A DNA stretch of 64,000 bases from Amaranthus tricolor (GCF_026212465.1 NC_080063.1:3226501-3290500); one strand, 5' to 3'. Shown: positions 53,901-64,000, numbered from the stretch's first letter. Translations and numbers: made by a program. Notes: generated from the letters alone by a model not told the origin.

Positions 53901-55085
53901 ATTCTTCATTGATCATTGATCCTTGTACATTCTTCATCGTTCATTCGTCATTGAGCATTGATCCTTATTCATTCTTCATCGTTCATTCTTCATTGATCTT
54001 TGATCCTTGTTCATTCTTCATCATTCATTCGTCATTGACCATTGATCCTTGTTCATTCTTCACCATTCATTCTTCATTGATCATTGATCCTTGTTCATTC
54101 TTCATCGTTCATTCGTCATTGATCATTGATCCTCATTCATTCTTCATCGCTCATTCTTCATTGATCATTGATCCTTGTTCATTCTTCATCGTTCATTCGT
54201 CATTGATCATTGATCCTTGTTCATTCTTCATCATTCATTCTTCATTGATCATTAATCCTTGTTCATTCTTCATCGTTCATTCTTCATTGATCATTGATCC
54301 TTGTTCATTCTTAATCGTTCATTCGTCATTGATCATTGATCCTTGTTCATTCTTCATCGTTCATTCTTCATTGATCAATGATCCTTGTTCATTCTTCTTC
54401 GTTCATTCGTCATTGACCATTGATCCTTGTTCATTCTTCATCGTTCATTCTTCAATGATCATTGATCCTTGTTCATTCTTCATCGTTCATTTTTCATTGA
54501 TCATTGATCCTTGTTCATTCTTCATCGTTCATTCTTCATTGCTCATTGATCCTTGTTCATTCTTCATCGTTCATTCGTCATTGATCATTAATCCTTGTTC
54601 ATTCTTCATCGTTCATACTTCATTGATCTTTGATCCTTGTTCATTCTTCATCGCTCATTCTTCATTTATCATTGATCCTTGTTCATTCTTCATCGTTCAT
54701 TCGTCATTGACCATTAATCCTTTTTCATTCTTCATCGTTCATTCATCATTGATCATTGATCCTTGTTCATTCTTCATCGTTCATACTTCATTGATCATTG
54801 ATCCTTGTTCATTCTTCATCGTTCATTCGCCATTGACACTTGACCCTTGTTCATTTTTCATCGTTCATTCTTCATTGATCATTAATCCTTGTTCATTCTT
54901 CATCGTTCATTCGTCATTGATCATTGATCCTTGTTCATTCTTCATCGTTCAAACTTCATTGATCATTGATCCGTGTTCATTCTTCATTGTTCATTCGTCA
55001 TTGAACATTGATCCTTGTTCATTCTTCATCGTTCATTCTTCATTTATCATTCATCCTTGTTCATTCTTAATCGTTCATTCGTCAT
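50963..55085. repeat. 4.1-kb block, copy 2
   Basis: Copy of 41400-45480, with junctions at 51792 and 52540 and the 7-bp deletion near 53540. It carries one extra monomer, the ATCCTTA monomer near 53757. CAATGATCC monomers at 54376 and 55132 lie 756 bp (18 monomers) apart, so this copy has its own internal duplication, different in size from those near 45-46.7 kb. Confidence 0.8.
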
Positions 55086-56309
55086 TGATCATTGATCCTT
55101 GTTCATTCTTCATCGTTCATTCTTCATTGATCAATGATCCTTGTTCATTCTTCTTCGTTCATTCGTCATTGACCATTGATCCTTGTTCATTCTTCATCGT
55201 TCATTCTTCAATGATCATTGATCCTTGTTCATTCTTCATCGTTCATTTTTCATTGATCATTGATCCTTGTTCATTCTTCATCGTTCATTCTTCATTGCTC
55301 ATTGATCCTTGTTCATTCTTCATCGTTCATTCGTCATTGATCATTAATCCTTGTTCATTCTTCATCGTTCATACTTCATTGATCATTGATCCTTGTTCAT
55401 TCTTCATCGCTCATTCTTCATTTATCATTGATCCTTGTTCATTCTTCATCGTTCATTCGTCATTGACCATTAATCCTTTTTCATTCTTCATCGTTCATTC
55501 GTCATTGATCATTGATCCTTGTTCATTCTTCATCGTTCATACTTCATTGATCATTGATCCTTGTTCATTCTTCATCGTTCATTCGCCATTGACACTTGAC
55601 CCTTGTTCATTTTTCATCGTTCATTCTTCATTGATCATTAATCCTTGTTCATTCTTCATCGTTCATTCGTCATTGATCATTGATCCTTGTTCATTCTTCA
55701 TCGTTCAAACTTCATTGATCATTGATCCGTGTTCATTCTTCATTGTTCATTCGTCATTGAACATTGATCCTTGTTCATTCTTCATCGTTCATTCTTCATT
55801 TATCATTCATCCTTGTTCATTCTTCATCGTTCATTCTTCATTGATCATTGATCCTTGTTCATTCCTTATCGTTCAATCTTCATTGATCATTGATCCTTGT
55901 TCATTCTTGATCGTTCATTCTTCATTGATCATTGATCCTTGTTCATTCATCATCGTTCATTCGTCATTGATCATTGATCCTATTTCATTCTTCATCGTTC
56001 ATTCTTCATTGATCATTGATCCTTGTTCATTCTTCATCGTTCATTCGCATTGATCCTTGTTTATTCTTTATCGTTCATTCTTCATTGATCATTGATCCTT
56101 GTTCATTGTTCATCGTTCATACTTCATTGATCATTGATCCTTGTTCATTCTTCATCGTTCATTCTTCATTGATCATTGATCCTTGTTCATTCTTCATCGT
56201 TCATTCTTCATTGATCATTAATCCTTGTTCATTTTTCATCGTTCATTCGTCATTAATCATTGATCCTTGTTCATTCTTCATCGTTCATTCTTCATTGATC
56301 ATTGATCCT
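55086..56309. repeat. Linking segment before the 3.5-kb tandem
   Basis: Ordinary monomers with the junction ending at 56053, closely following about 46660-47880 (offset 8,429 around the junction). Both share the unusual GTTCATTGTTCATCG variant just after the junction (near 47678 and 56107). No gene. Confidence 0.7.
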
Positions 56310-59300
56310 TGTTCATTCTTCATCGTTCATTCTTCATTTATCATTGATCCTTGTTCATTCTTCATCGTTCATTCGTCATTGACCATTAATCCTTTTTCAT
56401 TCTTCATCGTTCATTCGTCATTGATCATTGATCCTTGTTCATTCTTCATCGTTCATACTTCATTGATCATTGATCCTTGTTCATTCTTCATCGTTCATTC
56501 GCCATTGACACTTGACCCTTGTTCATTTTTCATCGTTCATTCTTCATTGATCATTAATCCTTGTTCATTCTTCATCGTTCATTCGTCATTGATCATTGAT
56601 CCTTGTTCATTCTTCATCGTTCAAACTTCATTGATCATTGATCCGTGTTCATTCTTCATTGTTCATTCGTCATTGAACATTGATCCTTGTTCATTCTTCA
56701 TCGTTCATTCTTCATTTATCATTCATCCTTGTTCATTCTTCATCGTTCATTCTTCATTGATCATTGATCCTTGTTCATTCCTTATCGTTCAATCTTCATT
56801 GATCATTGATCCTTGTTCATTCTTGATCGTTCATTCTTCATTGATCATTGATCCTTGTTCATTCATCATCGTTCATTCGTCATTGATCATTGATCCTATT
56901 TCATTCTTCATCGTTCATTCTTCATTGATCATTGATCCTTGTTCATTCTTCATCGTTCATTCGCATTGATCCTTGTTTATTCTTTATCGTTCATTCTTCA
57001 TTGATCATTGATCCTTGTTCATTCTTCATCGTTCATACTTCATTGATCATTGATCCTTGTTCATTCTTCATCGTTCATTCTTCATTGATCATTGATCCTT
57101 GTTCATTCTTCCTCGTTCATTCGTCATTGACCATTAATCCTTTTTTATTCTTCATCGTTCATTCTTCATTGATCATTGATCCTTGTTCATTCTTCATCGT
57201 TCATACTTCATTGATCATTGATCCTTGTTCATTCTTCATTGTTCATTCGTCATTGACACTTGACCCTTGTTCATTCTTCATCGTTCATTCTTCATTGATC
57301 ATTAATCCTTGTTCATTCTTCATCGTTCATTCGTCATTGATCATTGATCCTTGTTCATTCTTCATCGTTCATTCTTCATTGATCATTGATCCGTGTTCAT
57401 TCTTCATTGTTTATTCGTCAATGATCATTGATCCTTGTTCATTCTTCATCGTTCATTCTTCATTTATCATTCATCCTTGTTCATTCTTCATCGTTCATTC
57501 TTCATTGATCATTGATCCTTGTTCATTCTTCATCGTTCAATCTTCATTGATCATTGATCCTTGTTCATTCTTCATCTTTCATTCTTCATTGATTATTGAT
57601 CCTTGTTCATTCTTCATCGTTCATTCGTCATTGATCATTGATCCTTGTTCATTCTTCATCGTTCATTCTTCATTGATCATTGATCCTTGTTTATTCTTCA
57701 TCGTTCATTCGCATTGATCCTTGTTTATTCTTTATCGTTAATTCTTCATTGATCATTGATCCTTGTTCATTCTTCATCGTTCATACTTCATTGATCATTG
57801 ATCCTTGTTCATTCTTCATCGTTCATTCGTCATTGACCATGGACCCTTGTTCATTCTTCATCGTTTATTCTTCATTGATCATTGATCCTTGTTCATTCTT
57901 CATCGTTCATTCGTCATTGACCATTGACCCTTGTTCATTCTTCATCGTTCATTCTTCATTGATCATTGATCCTTGTTCATTCTTTATCGTTCATTCGTCA
58001 TTGATCATTGATCCTTGTTCATTCTTCATCGTTCATTCTTCATTGATCATTGATCCTTGTTAATTCTTCATTGTTCATTCGTCATTGATCATTGATCCTT
58101 GTTCATTCTTCATCATTCATTCTTCATTTATCATTCATCCTTGTTCATTCTTCATCGTTCATTCTTCATTGATCATTGATCCTTGTTCATTCTTCGTCGT
58201 TCATTCGTCATTGACCATTAATCCTTGTTCATTCTTCATCTTTCATTCTTCATTGATCATTGATCCTTGTTCATTCTTCGTCGTTCGTTCGTCATTGACC
58301 ATTAATCCTTGTTCATTCTTCATCTTTCATTCTTCATTGATCATTGATCCTTGTTCATTCTTCTTCGTTCATTCGTCATTGACCATTGATCCTTGTTCAT
58401 TCTTCATCGTTCATTCTTCAATGATCATTGATCCTTGTTCATTCTTCATCGTTCATTTTTCATTGATCATTGATCCTTGTTCATTCTTCATCGTTCATTC
58501 TTCATTGCTCATTGATCCTTGTTCATTCTTCATCGTTCATTCGTCATTGATCATTAATCCTTGTTCATTATTCATCGTTCATTCTTCATTGATCATTGAT
58601 CCTTGTTCATTCTTCATCGTTCATTCTTCATTGATCATTGATCCTTGTTCATTCTTCATCGTTCATTCTTCATTGATCATTGATCCTTGTTCATTCATCA
58701 TCATTCAATCTTCATTTATCCTTGTTCATTTTTAATCGTTCATTCGTCATTGACCATTGATCCTTTTTCATTCTTCATCGTTCATTCTTCATTGATCATT
58801 GATCCTTGTTCATTCTTCATCGTTCATTCTTCATTGATCAATGATCCTTGTTCATTCTTCATCGTTCATTCGTCATTGATCATTGATCCTTGTTCATTCT
58901 TCATCGTTCATTCTTCATTGATCATTGATCCTTATTCATTCTTCATCGTCCATTCTTCATTGATCATTGATCCTTGTTCATTCTTCATCGTTCATTCTTC
59001 ATTGATCATGTATCCTTGTTCATTCTTCATCATTCATTCGTCATTGAGTATTGATCCTTTTTCATTCTTCATCGTTCATTCTTCATTGATCATTGATCCT
59101 TGTACATTCTTCATCGTTCATTCGTCATTGAGCATTGATCCTTATTCATTCTTCATCGTTCATTCTTCATTGATCTTTGATCCTTGTTCATTCTTCATCA
59201 TTCATTCGTCATTGACCATTGATCCTTGTTCATTCTTCACCATTCATTCTTCATTGATCATTGATCCTTGTTCATTCTTCATCGTTCATTCGTCATTGAT

Positions 59301-59814
59301 CATTGATCCTCATTCATTCTTCATCGCTCATTCTTCATTGATCATTGATCCTTGTTCATTCTTCATCGTTCATTCGTCATTGATCATTGATCCTTGTTCA
59401 TTCTTCATCATTCATTCTTCATTGATCATTAATCCTTGTTCATTCTTCATCGTTCATTCTTCATTGATCATTGATCCTTGTTCATTCTTAATCGTTCATT
59501 CGTCATTGATCATTGATCCTTGTTCATTCTTCATCGTTCATTCTTCATTGATCAATGATCCTTGTTCATTCTTCTTCGTTCATTCGTCATTGACCATTGA
59601 TCCTTGTTCATTCTTCATCGTTCATTCTTCAATGATCATTGATCCTTGTTCATTCTTCATCGTTCATTTTTCATTGATCATTGATCCTTGTTCATTCTTC
59701 ATCGTTCATTCTTCATTGCTCATTGATCCTTGTTCATTCTTCATCGTTCATTCGTCATTGATCATTAATCCTTGTTCATTCTTCATCGTTCATACTTCAT
59801 TGATCATTGATCCT
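56310..59814. repeat. 3,505-bp higher-order repeat, copy 1
   Basis: Block with junctions at 56969 and 57717 and the 7-bp deletion near 58717. Period is 3,505 bp, equal to 84 monomers minus 8, 8 and 7 bp. Compared with copy 2 I noticed only a few single-base differences, for example CCTCG near 57112. The match begins near 56310, after a TTCATAC versus TTCATTC difference. Confidence 0.9.
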
Positions 59815-62800
59815 TGTTCATTCTTCATCGTTCATTCTTCATTTATCATTGATCCTTGTTCATTCTTCATCGTTCATTCGTCATTGACCATTAATCCTTT
59901 TTCATTCTTCATCGTTCATTCGTCATTGATCATTGATCCTTGTTCATTCTTCATCGTTCATACTTCATTGATCATTGATCCTTGTTTATTCTTCATCGTT
60001 CATTCGCCATTGACACTTGACCCTTGTTCATTTTTCATCGTTCATTCTTCATTGATCATTAATCCTTGTTCATTCTTCATCGTTCATTCGTCATTGATCA
60101 TTGATCCTTGTTCATTCTTCATCGTTCAAACTTCATTGATCATTGATCCGTGTTCATTCTTCATTGTTCATTCGTCATTGAACATTGATCCTTGTTCATT
60201 CTTCATCGTTCATTCTTCATTTATCATTCATCCTTGTTCATTCTTCATCGTTCATTCTTCATTGATCATTGATCCTTGTTCATTCCTTATCGTTCAATCT
60301 TCATTGATCATTGATCCTTGTTCATTCTTGATCGTTCATTCTTCATTGCTCATTGATCCTTGTTCATTCATCATCGTTCATTCGTCATTGATCATTGATC
60401 CTATTTCATTCTTCATCGTTCATTCTTCATTGATCATTGATCCTTGTTCATTCTTCATCGTTCATTCGCATTGATCCTTGTTTATTCTTTATCGTTCATT
60501 CTTCATTGATCATTGATCCTTGTTCATTCTTCATCGTTCATACTTCATTGATCATTGATCCTTGTTCATTCTTCATCGTTCATTCTTCATTGATCATTGA
60601 TCCTTGTTCATTCTTCATCGTTCATTCGTCATTGACCATTAATCCTTTTTTATTCTTCATCGTTCATTCTTCATTGATCATTGATCCTTGTTCATTCTTC
60701 ATCGTTCATACTTCATTGATCATTGATCCTTGTTCATTCTTCATTGTTCATTCGTCATTGACACTTGACCCTTGTTCATTCTTCATCGTTCATTCTTCAT
60801 TGATCATTAATCCTTGTTCATTCTTCATCGTTCATTCGTCATTGATCATTGATCCTTGTTCATTCTTCATCGTTCATTCTTCATTGATCATTGATCCGTG
60901 TTCATTCTTCATTGTTTATTCGTCAATGATCATTGATCCTTGTTCATTCTTCATCGTTCATTCTTCATTTATCATTCATCCTTGTTCATTCTTCATCGTT
61001 CATTCTTCATTGATCATTGATCCTTGTTCATTCTTCATCGTTCAATCTTCATTGATCATTGATCCTTGTTCATTCTTCATCTTTCATTCTTCATTGATTA
61101 TTGATCCTTGTTCATTCTTCATCGTTCATTCGTCATTGATCATTGATCCTTGTTCATTCTTCATCGTTCATTCTTCATTGATCATTGATCCTTGTTTATT
61201 CTTCATCGTTCATTCGCATTGATCCTTGTTTATTCTTTATCGTTAATTCTTCATTGATCATTGATCCTTGTTCATTCTTCATCGTTCATACTTCATTGAT
61301 CATTGATCCTTGTTCATTCTTCATCGTTCATTCGTCATTGACCATGGACCCTTGTTCATTCTTCATCGTTTATTCTTCATTGATCATTGATCCTTGTTCA
61401 TTCTTCATCGTTCATTCGTCATTGACCATTGACCCTTGTTCATTCTTCATCGTTCATTCTTCATTGATCATTGATCCTTGTTCATTCTTTATCGTTCATT
61501 CGTCATTGATCATTGATCCTTGTTCATTCTTCATCGTTCATTCTTCATTGATCATTGATCCTTGTTAATTCTTCATTGTTCATTCGTCATTGATCATTGA
61601 TCCTTGTTCATTCTTCATCATTCATTCTTCATTTATCATTCATCCTTGTTCATTCTTCATCGTTCATTCTTCATTGATCATTGATCCTTGTTCATTCTTC
61701 GTCGTTCATTCGTCATTGACCATTAATCCTTGTTCATTCTTCATCTTTCATTCTTCATTGATCATTGATCCTTGTTCATTCTTCGTCGTTCGTTCGTCAT
61801 TGACCATTAATCCTTGTTCATTCTTCATCTTTCATTCTTCATTGATCATTGATCCTTGTTCATTCTTCTTCGTTCATTCGTCATTGACCATTGATCCTTG
61901 TTCATTCTTCATCGTTCATTCTTCAATGATCATTGATCCTTGTTCATTCTTCATCGTTCATTTTTCATTGATCATTGATCCTTGTTCATTCTTCATCGTT
62001 CATTCTTCATTGCTCATTGATCCTTGTTCATTCTTCATCGTTCATTCGTCATTGATCATTAATCCTTGTTCATTATTCATCGTTCATTCTTCATTGATCA
62101 TTGATCCTTGTTCATTCTTCATCGTTCATTCTTCATTGATCATTGATCCTTGTTCATTCTTCATCGTTTATTCTTCATTGATCATTGATCCTTGTTCATT
62201 CATCATCATTCAATCTTCATTTATCCTTGTTCATTTTTAATCGTTCATTCGTCATTGACCATTGATCCTTTTTCATTCTTCATCGTTCATTCTTCATTGA
62301 TCATTGATCCTTGTTCATTCTTCATCGTTCATTCTTCATTGATCAATGATCCTTGTTCATTCTTCATCGTTCATTCGTCATTGATCATTGATCCTTGTTC
62401 ATTCTTCATCGTTCATTCTTCATTGATCATTGATCCTTATTCATTCTTCATCGTCCATTCTTCATTGATCATTGATCCTTGTTCATTCTTCATCGTTCAT
62501 TCTTCATTGATCATGTATCCTTGTTCATTCTTCATCATTCATTCGTCATTGAGTATTGATCCTTTTTCATTCTTCATCGTTCATTCTTCATTGATCATTG
62601 ATCCTTGTACATTCTTCATCGTTCATTCGTCATTGAGCATTGATCCTTATTCATTCTTCATCGTTCATTCTTCATTGATCTTTGATCCTTGTTCATTCTT
62701 CATCATTCATTCGTCATTGACCATTGATCCTTGTTCATTCTTCACCATTCATTCTTCATTGATCATTGATCCTTGTTCATTCTTCATCGTTCATTCGTCA

Positions 62801-63319
62801 TTGATCATTGATCCTCATTCATTCTTCATCGCTCATTCTTCATTGATCATTGATCCTTGTTCATTCTTCATCGTTCATTCGTCATTGATCATTGATCCTT
62901 GTTCATTCTTCATCATTCATTCTTCATTGATCATTAATCCTTGTTCATTCTTCATCGTTCATTCTTCATTGATCATTGATCCTTGTTCATTCTTAATCGT
63001 TCATTCGTCATTGATCATTGATCCTTGTTCATTCTTCATCGTTCATTCTTCATTGATCAATGATCCTTGTTCATTCTTCTTCGTTCATTCGTCATTGACC
63101 ATTGATCCTTGTTCATTCTTCATCGTTCATTCTTCAATGATCATTGATCCTTGTTCATTCTTCATCGTTCATTTTTCATTGATCATTGATCCTTGTTCAT
63201 TCTTCATCGTTCATTCTTCATTGCTCATTGATCCTTGTTCATTCTTCATCGTTCATTCGTCATTGATCATTAATCCTTGTTCATTCTTCATCGTTCATAC
63301 TTCATTGATCATTGATCCT
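59815..63319. repeat. 3,505-bp higher-order repeat, copy 2
   Basis: Tandem copy with junctions at 60474 and 61222 and the 7-bp deletion near 62222. Private changes seen by eye: GCTCATTG near 60350 and TTTATTC near 62168. The TTTATTC near 59987 is matched by TTCATTC near 63492. Confidence 0.9.
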
Positions 63320-64000
63320 TGTTCATTCTTCATCGTTCATTCTTCATTTATCATTGATCCTTGTTCATTCTTCATCGTTCATTCGTCATTGACCATTAAT
63401 CCTTTTTCATTCTTCATCGTTCATTCGTCATTGATCATTGATCCTTGTTCATTCTTCATCGTTCATACTTCATTGATCATTGATCCTTGTTCATTCTTCA
63501 TCGTTCATTCGCCATTGACACTTGACCCTTGTTCATTTTTCATCGTTCATTCTTCATTGATCATTAATCCTTGTTCATTCTTCATCGTTCATTCGTCATT
63601 GATCATTGATCCTTGTTCATTCTTCATCGTTCAAACTTCATTGATCATTGATCCGTGTTCATTCTTCATTGTTCATTCGTCATTGAACATTGATCCTTGT
63701 TCATTCTTCATCGTTCATTCTTCATTTATCATTCATCCTTGTTCATTCTTCATCGTTCATTCTTCATTGATCATTGATCCTTGTTCATTCCTTATCGTTC
63801 AATCTTCATTGATCATTGATCCTTGTTCATTCTTGATCGTTCATTCTTCATTGATCATTGATCCTTGTTCATTCATCATCGTTCATTCGTCATTGATCAT
63901 TGATCCTATTTCATTCTTCATCGTACATTCTTCATTGATCATTGATCCTTGTTCATTCTTCATCGTTCATTCGCATTGATCCTTGTTTATTCTTTATCGT
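63320..64000. repeat. 3,505-bp higher-order repeat, copy 3 (cut by window)
   Basis: Third copy, with its first junction ending at 63979, exactly 3,505 bp after 60474. It carries a private TACATTC change near 63925. The tandem continues past the right edge of the window. Confidence 0.88.

Larger units (their letters stand above)
4454..63979. repeat. Recurrent 8-bp-deleted junction monomer (40 copies)
   Basis: At 40 places the normal h6-h1-h2-h3 series is shortened by 8 bp to TTCATTC-GCATTG-ATCCTTG, followed by TTTATTC and TTTATCG. The TGA created ends at 4460, 6342, 7048, 9854, 12366, 13072, 15388, 17900, 18606, 20026, 20732, 21648, 24160, 24866, 27196, 28617, 30289, 31710, 32374, 33374, 34038, 36130, 37802, 38466, 39466, 40137, 42229, 42977, 47624, 49506, 50254, 50708, 51792, 52540, 56053, 56969, 57717, 60474, 61222 and 63979. 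Spacings equal 42n-8 (for example 706, 748, 664, 2512), apart from nine intervals explained by visible extra indels. Copies ending at 28617, 31710, 33374, 37802 and 39466 read GCATTAATCC. The coordinates given span the first to the last copy. Confidence 0.93.
1..64000 (+). repeat. Satellite array of a 42-bp monomer, whole window
   Basis: Every row of the window is made of one 42-bp unit, about 1,520 head-to-tail copies, all in the same orientation. Phased arbitrarily, the unit is six heptamers: h1 TTCATTG, h2 ATCATTG, h3 ATCCTTG, h4 TTCATTC, h5 TTCATCG, h6 TTCATTC. Neighbours differ by point changes that recur in many copies: h1 as GTCATTG, TACATTG or TTCATTT; h2 as ATCATTA, ACCATTG, ACACTTG, AACATTG or ATCATTC; h3 as ATCCGTG, ATCCTTT, ATTCTTG or ACCCTTG; h5 as TTCATTG, TTCATCA, TTCGTCG or TTTATCG; h6 as TTCATAC, TTCAAAC or TTCAATC. 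No unique sequence interrupts the array and both ends are cut by the window. Seen directly: the repeat. Inferred: a satellite maintained by unequal exchange or another amplification mechanism. Confidence 0.98.

Noticed and set aside
4454..63979. Programmed frameshift at each 8-bp junction joining overlapping frames
   Set aside because: Successive open stretches overlap at each junction only because an 8-bp loss shifts a stop-free frame. No slippery heptanucleotide plus structure is apparent and the product would still be satellite translation.
1..64000. CRISPR array
   Set aside because: There are no unique spacers between conserved repeats. The whole unit repeats, including what would be the spacer, and no cas genes are present.
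1..64000. Telomeric repeat, because of the 7-bp founding unit
   Set aside because: The heptamer (T/A)TCATT(G/C) lacks the G-run of known telomere repeats on either strand, and the array is organised at 42 bp with kilobase higher-order blocks.
1..64000. Cyanobacterial STRR-type heptamer repeats
   Set aside because: Those are heptamer tandem repeats but, as far as I know, short ones. Nothing here identifies a bacterial context, so the link is only the 7-bp period.
1..64000. Iterated replication origin or plasmid iterons
   Set aside because: Iterons of similar unit length occur in small clusters next to a replication gene. A 64-kb array without any gene does not fit.

Overview
The whole 64 kb window is one uninterrupted tandem-repeat (satellite) array. 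I see no gene, RNA gene, mobile element, CRISPR array or other unique sequence in it. From the first base to the last it is built from a 42-bp monomer (roughly 1,520 copies), always in the same orientation. The monomer is itself six diverged copies of a 7-bp word, consensus (T/A)TCATT(G/C): h1 TTCATTG, h2 ATCATTG, h3 ATCCTTG, h4 TTCATTC, h5 TTCATCG, h6 TTCATTC. Paired heptamers give three 14-bp sub-units per monomer. The plus strand of the consensus is about 50% T, 24% C, 17% A and 9.5% G (33% GC).

Above the monomer are three more levels. First, monomers often alternate between h1 = TTCATTG and h1 = GTCATTG, giving 84-bp dimers. Second, an 8-bp-deleted junction (TTCATTC-GCATTG-ATCCTTG) recurs 40 times and sets a register; it comes in two mutually exclusive classes, 26 and 14 copies. 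Third, there are higher-order blocks of about 1.9, 2.1, 2.5, 3.1, 3.5 and 6.1 kb, duplicated in tandem or reused further along.

Layout: 1-4370, a 1,862/1,876-bp higher-order repeat, about 2.3 copies. 4371-7859, mixed segment with the first three junctions. 7860-12883, a 2,512-bp tandem pair. 12884-14773, mosaic with two 14-bp contractions. 14774-25315, reuse of the 9.2-13.5 kb material (offset 5,534), a 2,126-bp tandem duplication and a further reuse at offset 6,260. 25316-25619, short linker with a 14-bp contraction. 25620-31862, a 3,093-bp tandem pair that looks identical. 30990-42839, a near-tandem pair of about 5.75 kb (offset 6,092/6,099). 42840-56309, mosaic with internal 504-, 672-, 756- and 1,260-bp spacings. 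56310-64000, a 3,505-bp tandem repeat running off the right edge. Both ends of the array lie outside the window.

Because 42 is a multiple of 3 and the consensus has no stop in one plus-strand frame, that frame stays open for long stretches and spells a 14-residue peptide repeat, SSLIIDPCSFFIVH. The other five frames hit TGA in every consensus monomer. I read these open stretches (up to 1,225 codons) as arithmetic by-products, not genes: the starts I checked are TTG codons inside the repeat, there is no non-repeat protein sequence, and the indels are 1, 7, 8 or 14 bp.

Organism: not identifiable from this sequence. A pure array of this length with nested higher-order repeats is most typical of eukaryotic constitutive heterochromatin (centromeric, pericentromeric or subtelomeric satellite). 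I do not recognise the monomer. Heptamer-based repeats also occur in some bacteria (for example cyanobacterial STRR elements), but I know of none approaching this size.
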